A stretch of DNA of 64,000 nucleotides. Source: Apteryx mantelli (Eukaryota; Chordata; Aves; Apterygiformes; Apterygidae). The notes under the pieces were generated by a model. It saw nothing but the letters and a program-made list of their open reading frames with translations. It ran no database searches and was not told where the DNA came from. Below, piece after piece: positions 22,769-33,669 of the stretch. Made by a program: the position numbers and the translations under genes. The stretch is taken from assembly GCF_036417845.1 (NCBI RefSeq), contig NC_089994.1:15580001-15644000 (forward strand), in the 5' to 3' direction. Position 1 is the stretch's first letter. Each line of letters begins with the position of its first letter.

Positions 22769-24098
22769 TAGCGCCGTCTGGATCCAGTATCATTGTTAGA
22801 AGCAGAAAATAGAGTTCGTAAAACTTCCTCATCACACCCCAAAAAGCATTTCCAGGATCCTCTGTTCTATTCAAGAACAAATCATTCCTGCATTCATTTT
22901 GCCCTCCGTGGCTGGGCACATTGCCGGGCGAAGGGGCTTCGGTGCTCTGGCAGAAGTTGTGCACGCCCAGGGCAGGTCCTTGCTCTCCCTGTGTGTAACT
23001 AGAAGCTGAACCTGAAGCTGCTGGTGAGCAGGGCTACAGCCAAACCAGACTAGCAGCTCTCTGCCGACGCTGCGGCGTGGCTGGCTCAGCTGCTAGTTAT
23101 GGGCAGAGCTGGGGGTGGTTAGTGTGCCAGCAAGCCCATGTGGCCAAGCCATGGTTTTCTGGGCCACAGGGTAACCGTGGGGGCTGCATCTGTGGTGGGA
23201 GTCCTCCCCAAAGCAATGAGCTGAAAATCAGTACTAGATAATTCTCCTCCTGGCTGGGCAGATGCTGCAAAGAGAGCAGTTGGGATGCTCTCAATGAGGG
23301 AAGCCACCTTCCCACTACTGGACCTGGCCCCACAGCCACCCTGAGGACTCTTGGGTCTCAGTCACTGGGGCTCAGGTGCCCCCTAAGGCAGCGAGAAGCT
23401 CACAGAGCCCTGTTTGAACCATCCCTGGTGGGTTCAGGCATCCTGGCTGGAGCTCTGGGAGGCAGCTGTGGAGCCGCGGGGAGGCAGAGAGCTGTGGTCA
23501 GCTGCTCTGGGGACAGAGGGAGCTGGTGGCACAGCTGCTGTGACAGACTCCCATCCTGTGACTGCTCTGCACAGAGACGGCATACGGCAGCTCAGCGTCT
23601 TGTGCTAGATGACATGTAGTCTTGACGCCCCTCTGCCATCTGTGTAGTTTGACGAGATGTGCAACAGTTCAGGCATGCAGCTGATGGTTTCTTCGCCTGG
23701 GCGCAGATTTGTGCCACGTTTGAGGACTGTGACAAAACTTTCCTGCTGCTTGGCATCGCCTAGATCTTCCAAGGACACTTCTGCAGGTCCAGGCTGTGAC
23801 ACTGCCAACTGCTGAGCGTAGGGAGCAGAGACAGAGACCTGAGGCCTTGCACATGGTATATGCAAGCTGATGGACTGGCAGCAGAGGGAAGTTTTCCTGC
23901 TCAAGTATCAGGTAAGGTTATTTTTTCCATCAAATCCCTCCATTGTTTGTTGGCTGTGCATAGCTGTGGCATGAAATCTGACACATGACTCTGTTGTTTC
24001 TTTGCAGCTCTGCTTTGTTGAGTGCAATGGGGATCCTAGCACACGGGTTTTTGTTATTATGATTATTTAATCTCTGTCTGCCCATTATCAGCAACTTA

Positions 24099-24527
24099 TT
24101 TTAGGTGAGGCTTTTGGCATTTTACATGCGGCATTCTTGCTGTCTGAAAAAACAGCCTAAGCCTTTCCTTTTGTTCATGAAGGCGTCTAGTCTAAATTCA
24201 AAGTCTATCCGTTATAACTTCAGCACCTTGTAATCCCTCAGAGATGTGTGCAATTACGCTCTGAAATATCCCAGGAGCAGAACTAATACCAAGCATCATC
24301 TGCTTAAATTTACAACATCCAAATGGCACAGTAAAAGCCACTAGCTTAGGGGTTAGCTCATCTGAGCGCGCTTGCCAAAACACATATCCTGCATCTAATA
24401 CTGCTTTTGCTTCTGAGAGGTTAGCTGCCACCTCAGGAATCTTCACTGGACAGCATTCATGTTTTATGGTTTTAGTTAAGTAACAGGAGTGGATGCACAC
24501 GGCCTTTATCTGGCATTTTGGCTTCAA
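24099..24527 (-). pseudogene. Fossil Ty3/gypsy-type reverse transcriptase fragment
   Basis: A minus-strand reading of 109 codons (24527 down to a TGA at 24200-24198) aligns with the fingers/palm of LTR-retrotransposon reverse transcriptase. A lysine-proline-containing lead-in is followed by VAANLSEAK, then LDAGYVFWQ (residues 44-52, catalytic motif A with its aspartate), TVPFG (66-70) and GISSAPGIFQ (80-89, motif B). Motif C is broken: VITDRL replaces the second aspartate of the DD pair. Two stops fall within three codons after this, then the same frame resumes with HEQKERLRLFF and a VKCQ word, as expected for the region after motif C. A two-residue deletion before motif A is likely. No LTR, RNase H or integrase was recognised nearby. 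The copy is dead and old. The frame is closest to Ty3/gypsy elements, but the exact clade is not resolvable here. Confidence 0.82.
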
Positions 24528-25494
24528 CCATTGAGCTCATCCAGTCTGTACCTCCTCTGCCTTCTCGGTGTTGCTGTGTTCAGCTTCCTCAGGTGCTTGA
24601 GCACAAGAGTGTCTCCCACGCTTCCTCCCAGGAGCAGTTGGGCTGTGATCTGTGTGTCAAAAAGTTTAGGATTAGGACACGGGCATCCTCATAGGCACTT
24701 CCTGTGGACCTAAAGCAACTCTCTTGCATAACATGGCTTTCCTTCTCCTTTCCATTCCTTAGGGTTTAACAGCCGTTTCTGTCCAAGTCTATTGACTTCA
24801 TCCCTATAAATCCAATATGACTTTTCCATAAGGATTAGTGTCAGATTCTCCCTACAGACATCTTAGGTCTTAGAAGACAGCTGAGAGCTCTCCTAATAGT
24901 TGGCTGGCAAGCCTAAGGCATTTACAGAGATGGCTTTAAAACAAAGTTCATGGCTAGGCAGGGTTTTAGCCCTGATGCAACCCATCTGCCTTTATGATTT
25001 GGAAAGCTAGAAAGTAGCAAGGATCCTGATAATGTACTGGGATGTGGCTACCTGGATATGACATAAGCATTGCTTCGTTTCTCCCTGCAATTTGAAGGGC
25101 ATGGAAAGCTGGGAGAGGAATTATTTAAATTGCACACCAGGGCTTCACAACTAGGTAGAACAAGATTGAGCAAGAAGAGAGAAATTTAGGGTGAACAACT
25201 GCTGACCAGTGAAATCTTGAACTGCAGAAATGGCTCTGCAGGAAACTTGAGTTTTGTGCCCTCTTGCTTGAGCCATTTAAACTTTCACTGGGCATAAGCG
25301 ATAGAGCAGATTTTACAAGTCACGGCACCACCCATCTGAGTCCACAGCCTCCTGACCAAGGAGAGTTGGTCTGAATTCCACAGATGAGGGAAGGAAACAC
25401 TGTAAACATTCCATCCGGATGGGAAAGTGGCACTAGACACCAAGTAAATGGATAAGGAAGGAAACTGGATACATCAGCATAGCAGTTTGTGCAT

Positions 25495-25500
25495 TTTATT
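25495..25500 (-). terminator. RFLNA: Candidate RFLNA poly(A) signal (AATAAA on the minus strand)
   Basis: TTTATT on the plus strand is AATAAA in the RFLNA direction. It is the first canonical signal I found downstream of the RFLNA stop codon and would imply a 3' UTR of about 5.4 kb. Variant signals closer to the stop may be used instead. Confidence 0.3.
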
Positions 25501-28500
25501 ATGATATATAAATTTTGTCCTCTTAAATTACTCTGTATGAGTTGAACAGGAAGGGATTATTGTGGAGGGGGAATATACAAAAATAAAAGGATATTGTGAA
25601 CTACTGCATCACCACATATACAACAGTAAAGTACTTTACAAGCACTTAGAGAATCAGACTTACAAAAATAAAAATATGACACATCCTTATGCATTTCCAC
25701 CAGTATATGTTCTCCTTGCCCTTCTCTAACCTTCAGACACCTTTCAGCCCCATCTTCAGGTCACTATTCACATGGTAGGATACTTTGCTCATTTTGATGG
25801 CCATCACAGTATCTGAGAAGGAATGAGTGTCACGCAAGACTTGTAAAATACAGTGGTTATTGGTGTGCTTAGGGGGAGATGTTCAGAACTGATCAATTTG
25901 TGAGTGATGGGTTAATACTCAGGGAGCAGAGTTCATCTGGCAGTAGAAACACAAACATCCACCAAGTGAGATCCACCCTTCGCTATAAAGGACAGACAGA
26001 GACAGCTCTGTGTGCGTGTGCTTGATGCACGGAGACCCCTGCAAGCCTGGGGAATGCTGACGTTCACAGACTTCAGCGGGACTGAAAGACTGTGAGGGAG
26101 GATGGATCTGACTATAACTCTAAAGAGGGCAAGGACACTCTTCCTGGCAGGTTAAAATTAAAATGGCTAAATATCCTAGCTCACGGTTTTCACAGATAGA
26201 ACCATTCACCTCTAGACGAGATTCACACAGACTCCAATCTTCAGCTTGCTCTACAAATTCTTTTGCTCATTATCCCTCTAGTGACCTTTCCCAATTTTTT
26301 GTAAGACTCACTCAACATAAATAATAAACAGCATTCACTTCTCTGACCAGCAGCTCACTCAAACGCTGCTATCAACACCCAAACCTCATTTCATCGTTCC
26401 CAGAAAGCCTGTCTGTATTCTGAAAGAATCTGTCTGTATTTCACATTGAGAAAAGTAGAGCTGTCTTTAAGAAAAAAAAGAAGAAAGATTTTTGGTCAAA
26501 GTTGTTCTCTGCAGCTTGTGCAAAGTATTTCTCAGATTCTGAAAGGTCAGTACTTAGTTAGGCTTCCCCTTTTAAGCCCCAAATGCAATGACAAGCAATA
26601 CAGGCCTGTTCCCACCTCATCTCTTGAAACACAAAGTGTCAAGAAGGAATATGGAAAGGCAAAGGCAGACCAGACACAAGCATGCTCTGTTGCATTTAGT
26701 TGCAAAGCAACCACAGAAACAAAGGGGATAAGGGCAAACCCCTCATCTTTGAGAGAGGGCCTTCCAAAATATTCTGTTTTGATGTAAAAGAGAGCATCTT
26801 AAAAAAAAACAACTACAATGAAAAACAGAAGGCTTCTGTGAAAACTTGTGGTTTCAAAAAATAACTATTGAAGGAAAATAACGCCTAAAGGCAGAGTCTG
26901 ACTTCACCCATCAGGCTCACAGAACTATGGAAAACAGGCATCTTAAGATCCTAGGGAAAAACTATGTAGCCACAGTCCCAGCTATTCAAGGAATCTCACC
27001 TTCCTAAACAGCATTTCCATGTTCTAGATTCATCATTTGTATCTCTGAGAAAGTATACGTGAATGAAGATCTGTTGTTTGAGATGAAAAATGCTCCATTT
27101 AAAAGAAAAGCACCTCTCTAGCGGGACAAATCATTCCCTTTAGATGTACAAAACATACCACAAATAAGGCACCTCTGGGCTGCTGGGAGTGATTCCTAAT
27201 TGGCAACACAATTCAATTTCTGGTCTTTGAGCCAGATGCAAAATTCATCACCTATCCCAATCATGAATGAATCAGTCAAGATGAACTGGGGCTCTTCTAA
27301 TGCCACCTAACCTGGTCATGGGGATAGGAGCAATAGGGACAGAGGGAGGATGGGGGTGTCGGGCTGCAGATTTAAGACATGGCTGCTTCCAACTATGCCA
27401 AGCATCAAATCCATCATTTTGACCGAGTTATTTGTAATCACTTCCAGATCCTGGACTGGTGGTAAAGTAGGACTGTGCTGTGTGGAGGGGACAACCCCAC
27501 TCCTACAACCAGCTCTGTCAGCCTTACGCTGTGGTGGGGCCCATGTTTGAGAGCAAAGTCCCTTTCCAACAACTTTCACAGAGAAAAGAAGCAGCTTGTG
27601 ATGGACCCAAGGGAGAAACTGTTTTAGAAGCTATGTTTTAAAAATTCCTACAGATTTCAGGCACTTAACAATGTCACAGTTTGGATATGGCCCAGGGCTG
27701 GTAGCTCACCAATCACAGCCTGTCCATAGCTATACAGCTTACAGGGTGTTCGGCAGCCCAGAAACCCAAGCCACAGGTTGGTTTTGTTTTCCTAACATGG
27801 CAAAACAAGAAAATCTGCTTAAGCTTCATCATACCAGGGCAGCAAGAACTAGATGGGAAATGCTGAAGCTAGGCCTGTTACACAAAATAAATACATGGCA
27901 GGATTCCTGGGAGCACAGGGATGTCTGTGGGGGACTGTTCTGTTTGGGAAAGCCCATATAGCTGGTAGACTTCTCACCTTGAACCAAAGGGAGACAGGGG
28001 CCCAGCTAGAGCTCTTCTTGGGCAAGCTTGTCTTGATCAAAAAAACCATATCTTTGTGCTTAGAGCAGGGGAATAATTCAACTGTTAACAGAAAGAAAAC
28101 CTGATGTCTGGTCAGAACAGAGTACTAGGCATCCCTTCAGCTCAGAAGCAGTAGTGCTGTCCCATGGCCAGCCCATGCCCACGCTTGCTCAGTGGAGGGC
28201 CTGCAATCTAATCTGTCATCACTGCAGGGGTCTCTTGGGTATAAGTATTGTCCTGACAGACCTTCCTTTTTGCACCCAAACCATTTTTGCCTGACTCTGA
28301 GCTGCTTTCAAACCTTGGTTACAGCGTCACTACCCCTCTGCTATGGACACTCATGGGGACAGGGGCAAAGCACCCCAGGACTTGCACAGTGGACCCAGAA
28401 AGGCAGACAGGGGCTTCCACAGGTCACAAGGACAACATCATGATGTGGCTTGCTCACCAGCACTGGGAAATATGCGATAAGCAGTAAGCAGCAAGATGAC

Positions 28501-29522
28501 CTAGCAAGTAAGTGTGTCACCAACTTGCATTGCAGTGGGACCATGTTCACCCCAGCTTCAGCTGCCCTGAATATCTAGACCCAGTCTCAACTGTCTAAGC
28601 TAACTGTGCAGTGCCGTGTTCGCTGGAGCTTTGGGGAGAAGGCAGCAGCCTTCAGGCTGAATGACCCCTTTTGAGGCAGATGCTGCTTTCCCAGGCAGAT
28701 ACTGCTGCTAAGTGACAGCAAAACTTGACCAATAACAAATATAATCTGCATTTCTGCGTTGCTTAAAAGAACTCTATGGTCAGTGGAAGCCTTGGAAATC
28801 CTTTGAGAGATTTCTCTCTACCAGGATCTAACTCCCAGATGGAGATGCAGAGTTTATCACTAACTTAGCACACAACATATCTCTCAGCATCAATGATGCT
28901 TCAACTGTTAGGATTTAGGTATGTATATAAAGAGCTTATGTTTTCCTCTGGTAGAAAAATGGTGCTTCATTTTAAACAAGAGAGCTCTGTTTCATAAAGG
29001 TCACAGTTCTGATCACATCTACCAATTGCCTTTTGAAACTGATGAAAAAGGCACTATTTAAAATATTATTTTTTTTAAGTTTGTCAGATCGTTTTTTAAT
29101 CTCTGTGGGTTTGTGCGTCAACTGTTCTGGGCAATCAGCTATGTCTTGTTGACATTGTTAATAGGTTTTCTGACTTGGCTGCTTGGCTGTGTTCTGAAAT
29201 AACTCAATCAGACTCACAGCAAGTCAGGAACAAAATGGAAAGTTTAGAAGAAGGAAAGCTGGAAATTAATTCCCGGAGCTGTGTAGCTATTTCCTAAGTC
29301 TGGGCTCTTATGAGAAGCATGCAAAAATTATTGGTAAGATTTTTGGAGACAATTCCCTGCCATTTTTCAAAGGTTATATGTTTGTAGGAACCCAGGCTCT
29401 GCAGATTTTCAGTGAGCTACCAACATGCAGAGATGCCAGGAGATGTGATTCATAAGTGGGGAATGGTTTACCTTATGGTGGCTGTAGTGACTCCTGCTCT
29501 AAATTTCCTAATCCTGTTGCAG

Positions 29523-29653
29523 GGACAACTCAGCTGTTCATGAAGTACCTTTGAATTGTTACAGCCTGGCTGATGAAGGAAATCCAGCACAGATTTGGGT
29601 CCTTAGTAACTCGGACTCTCTGCGAAACAGTTTGGATGCTCCTCCACAGTCAG
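29523..29653 (+). other. Exon-like block on the plus strand, unassigned
   Basis: 131 nt with a good acceptor (CCTGTTGCAG) and donor (TCAG|GTAAGC). One frame is fully open and shows coding-like codon pattern, encoding DNSAVHEVPLNCYSLADEGN and then PAQIWVLSNSDSLRNSLDA. It would enter in phase 2 and leave in phase 1. I do not recognise the peptide and no upstream partner exon was found, so chance remains likely. Confidence 0.25.
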
Positions 29654-30562
29654 GTAAGCTGTTCATGTCACAGGTATGGAAACTCTTGAGCGGGTGAGCA
29701 ATGCTGCTCATGAGCTAGCCCTGCACTGGCTTCTTTAAAGATAGTTAGCATCTCCCTGTACTACACTCCTCTCTGCAATAGAGCCATACCCTGAAACTCA
29801 AAAGGTTTGCAGATGCCTAGAGAGCCCTGCAGACTCCCTTACAAACGCTTTGCTAGGCTGGGTTCACAGAAGAGGTGGCTGTGGTTGTGGGCAGGCCTTT
29901 CTTTGCCACGCACGCAGACTGGCAGGAGAGCGTTGCTGGCACCTGGGTGACATTCCTGCATGCTGTGGTCCCACCGTGGCACATTTCAGGTAATTTGTGG
30001 GACTAGGGACAGACAAGGTCATGACTATTCACACAACTTTCTTGGCTCCTCTCACAGCCAAGGCTGATGGAAGGCTGTTACCTGCAGAGGAAAATGGAAA
30101 CAGCTAGTAATCACTCTGTGCAGGACATCTGCTCCTGTGACATGGAGGCAGTGCTCTCATCTTTCTGTACAGTCCTGTACTTTCTGGGCTATTTCTCTCC
30201 CTGGAGCTGAGCTTTCTGCTATTTCCCAAAGGCAGGGACCTCTGTAAACCACAAATTTCCTCTAGATATTTCCATTGTACAGTGTCTTGCTATGGTATGT
30301 AAACATCTAGCTGCTAGCAAGAACACTCTGTGCGATTTTCCTCCTCTTTCTCTTGGTGACAGTCCCCACTCCTGTCAGTAAGTTAGACAGGGAGTTACTG
30401 CAGTGGTGTAATATTGCAGCTACCTTCCAGATGAGCTGTTGGAGCGGCATGGAACGTATTGATACAAACAGCTGCCTCCTCTGCATTTAAACTCTAAAAG
30501 ATTTGGCTGGGTGGTTGCTAAGCAGGCTGGACGGTGACTCTGCAGTTGTCTTCTCTTTGCAG

Positions 30563-30864
30563 AGATCAAATCAGCTCTGAAGGCCACAGTAAGTCTCACC
30601 TACGTGCTAGATGAGACCTACAGAGCTCACAAAGCAGCACTCTGCTATGGGGTAATAGGGTCCTTTGCCATCTTGATTTCATCTAAACGCAAGTCAAAAA
30701 TAGATATGCTCAGAAAAAAAACAAAAATAAAATCCAGATCATGCATGTCAGGAACGTCGCAAAATGCAAGCCAGCCTTTCATTGATCAAAACCATCCCGT
30801 GCCCTGCAAGCCTCCTCCCAGCCAGTTCAGCCTCACCCAAGATGACATGTTCTCTAGCCACTAA
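30563..30864 (+). other. Possible downstream partner exon or open frame, unassigned
   Basis: After the acceptor CTCTTTGCAG, AG completes the codon left open by the block at 29523-29653, and the frame continues IKSALKAT. A near-consensus donor (ACA|GTAAGT) follows at 30588/30589. If it is not used, the same frame runs on for about 90 codons to TAA at 30862-30864, ending FSLTQDDMFSSH. That end is 90 bp short of the RFLNA stop codon on the other strand. No similarity was recognised. Confidence 0.22.
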
Positions 30865-30954
30865 TATTCAGTCGCCATCAATGAGGGCCCAGCCAGAGAC
30901 CCAGCAAAGGCCACAGTCTCCTTGAGGTCACAAAGTCGCCAGCAGCAGGGTGGA

Positions 30955-31288
30955 TCAGAGGGTCTCACTGTAGATGACACAGGGGCTGGTTTCCTCACAT
31001 AGTTCCAGCTGCACACTGGAAGCAAACCAGCGTTTGGCACAGCCCAAGCTGTAGTTGAGGGTGGTCCGGTAAATGTTCTTGGCACGCTTAGGAAAAATGA
31101 TAGTCGTGCTCTGGAACCTCAGCGGCTTTTGGCGGGGCTCAAAAATCAGCTGGGACTTGTAGTTCCGCCAGGTGCAATTGGGGGCGGCGATGATCGTCTC
31201 ACTGTAGGTGGTGACAGTGGGGATAGGGCTGTAGAAGATATCATCCCGGTAATGCTTCTCAGAGTCATACTTCACCTCAGAGTTGCAC
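30955..31288 (-). CDS. RFLNA: RFLNA (refilin A) terminal coding exon
   Basis: This exon encodes residues 110-219 of refilin A plus the stop TGA at 30957-30955. Refilins bind filamin A and turn it from a branching into a bundling partner of F-actin, shaping perinuclear actin and nuclear form. The exon contains the most conserved family block: CNSEVKYDSEKH, PTVTTYSETIIAAPNCTWRN (about residues 132-151) and LRFQSTTIIFPKRAKN, then LNYSLGCAKRWFASSVQLEL. The acceptor on the minus strand is CTCTGCAG and the first G completes arginine 109 (AG|G). The C-terminal tail after VQLELCEE is short and divergent, as is usual among refilins. The neighbour NCOR2 is convergent, as in human. Confidence 0.96.
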
Positions 31289-33559
31289 CTGCAGAGAACA
31301 GCAAGACATCAGGAATGTGGCCTAGGCAGCAAAGGAGAAAGGATGGGCAAGACTCTTCTCTGACCCTTTGGAGCTGGGAACTTTTATCACACTCTAGTGT
31401 TGGGTCTGAGTGAAGGGCTGGGTACCTGCCCCAGGATATCTGAAGTCTGAAGACACTGAGACAGATGCAAATCCTACAACCGAAAGCGCAGAGTCAAGAG
31501 GACTCCTCCCTTCTAGGGCAGCTTGGTAGAATCCCACCTTGCTGCGAAGCCATCTCGGCACTTCAGCAGTGCCTGTTCACAGAGGAGAGAGACTGCTTGG
31601 CCAGGCTAGGTCAGAAAGGACCTTGTTGCACAGGCTCCCAGCAACCTGCTTCTTCCACTGGATTCCTCCTTGGGTCTCACTGGGCTTCAGCTCGATTCTG
31701 AGAACTACACTGGAGGCAAACACCCTGGTAGCAAAGGACGTCAAGAAGCAGTGGAGCCCCTAAGCTGGGGGAAGATCAAAGGCTGAGGAATGGACGTTCA
31801 TCCACGGACTGCGCAGGAAGACCCTGAAGTCCCAAGCACATTCTTGACCCAGTGTTGTTCCATGCATTTTTAACAGGCCCAGCCTCACAACATCCACCTA
31901 AATGCTGCATGCCCCTGTGGAACAAAGGTCCACTGGTCACTGACTTGTGGTAGGTCTCACCGCGCTCCCTACTACTAGTGCTAGGCCTGGAGGATGACAC
32001 TGCCCCAATGGCCAGGCTGAACAGACATTGCTGGTCGGCTACGGAAATGGGCTGTCACACTTAGGTCAAGGAAATCTACTTCCCAGCACAGCAAGTCTGC
32101 TGTTGCTTTCACAGTCCTTGCTAGCCAAGCAAGCGCTAGCATGGCAGGAAAATAATGCCATAAACATGATTGTCATGGGTGGCAGAATCATGGTGTATGG
32201 GACATCTGTTGAGCTGTTAAGGCTGGGTGATTGTCTCTTTTTCTTTATACTGTCCTGCCACCAGAGCACAAAGAGAAGCCCAAGCTAGACAAAATCAAGG
32301 TGCTGGGAGAGGAAGGGGAGGTTGCTTGTTGGGGCCTACAGAAAAATCCAGGCAATGGTCACATAACAGGCAAAACCAAGAGATGCTGTGTGCCGTGGCT
32401 GTCAAAAATCCAAGCCATGGGGCCTGAGGAAGCATCAATGTTAACAGTTGTTAGAGTAAGGACCCACAAAATGCGGGTGATGTTACTGCGCTGCACGTTC
32501 TTTGCTGGCCTCTAGGAGGGATGTAGGGAAACCAGGCCACATAAAGTTGTTCTCCTAGGATCCCTGACCATGGGGAGCAGTAGGACTTTCACATGCTTTC
32601 TCTGCTCCCCAAACACTTCTCTGGCAATCAGCAGCCAAGGAATCTGCAGCACCACGTAAAAAAGATTAAAAGCTGGGTGTGTGCTTGTCATTACCTTCAC
32701 CCGGAGGGGGGTTGACTGATTGTGCGCTGCATGTAATCTGAGCTGCTGTAATGTATTTTGCACAGCTAGGGTGTAAGCAAGTCATTCAGTGCACATAAAA
32801 CAAGACTCCGATGTAATCACCATAAAAACATGCCTGCCGGCAGTTCCTCAGCAAGCAGAGATTTACTGGGGTACATTTCCAGAGAGACGTTTGCATAGGT
32901 TGAGGGGGGGTGGGAACTGCATTTACAGTCTTCCCACCATTCCTGCCCCAAGCTGTGTGTAACTGTGCTCCACACTGTTTGCAGAGCACATTCCACACCA
33001 GCAAAAGAAAGAAAGAAGAGCAGGAGACCAACATTTTTCCATGGGCCATCCCCTCCAGCCCTGCAGGAGGTCAGAACACCTCAAATGCTGACTCGAGGGA
33101 CCACCTCCAGAGGAGGAGATAATTCTGCCTCTGTGAGCTAGTCTAATGTTGGCCTCTGTTGCAAGTGCTAATAAAAACAGGTGCCAATTATAATGGTGTT
33201 GCTTCTTCTGAGGCTACAAGTCAGCAGGGAACAGGACAAAGACCACCAGGTTACTTAGCGTAGGTCATCAAGCCTACAGATGGTAATGGTTTTCTCTCAC
33301 AGCTTTGGATTTGTCTGGCCTTGAAAGGAAAGCCGCCTTTTCTCACTACCTCCCCACAGTCCTTGCTTCCTCCCCTCCATCTCTGCTCCTGTCAGGGTCT
33401 TTTTAATTCAGGCATTATCCTCCCACCTGTCCCTCCCTCCCTTCCCATCAAAATAACTACGACTCCCATTTGTAAACACATTTAATTTTTTGCAGAAGGA
33501 AAAGTACCAGGACAGAATTTCCCCCTGTTCCCCCCCCCACACACCAATCCCATCTGTAC
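31289..33559 (-). other. RFLNA: RFLNA intron 2 (2,271 nt)
   Basis: Phase-2 intron. Donor GTACAG (weak +4/+5) and acceptor CTCTGCAG on the minus strand. CpG-poor, with no further exon, repeat array or RNA gene recognised. Confidence 0.9.
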
Positions 33560-33669
33560 CTAATTTCCTGCATGGGCTCAGGGCTGACCTCAATGCTTTC
33601 TCCAAAAAACACAGGGTACATTCGAGGCCTCATCTCTGGCATGGACGGGTTCAGGAGGAGGTAAGGCAT
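33560..33669 (-). CDS. RFLNA: RFLNA coding exon 2
   Basis: 110 nt encoding residues 73-108 and two bases of arginine 109: MPYLLLNPSMPEMRPRMYPV followed by FFGESIEVSPEPMQEI. EMRPRMYPVFFGESI is a refilin family signature. The acceptor is CCCTGCAG. The exon starts exactly with an in-frame ATG (33669-33667), so a transcript with a different, non-coding first exon could still make a 147-residue protein starting here. Phase 0 in, phase 2 out, consistent with both neighbours. Confidence 0.95.

Larger units (their letters stand above)
13806..24098. other. Intergenic region downstream of NCOR2
   Basis: No recognisable gene. The stretch alternates CpG-dense islands (about 13850-14660, 18850-18960, 20200-21000 and 21400-21600) with AT-rich, possibly conserved blocks (15180-15360, 16200-16500, 17030-17460, 21870-22080). 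Long open frames such as 19935-20960 on the minus strand lie in GC-rich DNA and resemble nothing. The CpG-rich character fades at about 23 kb. Confidence 0.7.
25480..30954 (-). other. RFLNA: Region downstream of the RFLNA stop: candidate long 3' UTR or intergenic
   Basis: CpG-poor, moderately AT-rich sequence with no recognised protein. It could be the 3' UTR of RFLNA up to the AATAAA at 25500-25495. Two exon-like blocks on the opposite strand (29523-29653 and 30563 onward) are listed separately. Open frames of 60-113 codons here have no recognisable similarity. Confidence 0.4.

Noticed and set aside
23605..23904. 99-codon minus-strand frame next to the RT relic, considered as RNase H or integrase
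   Set aside because: No catalytic motif or family similarity was visible, and it is not in the same frame as the RT reading.
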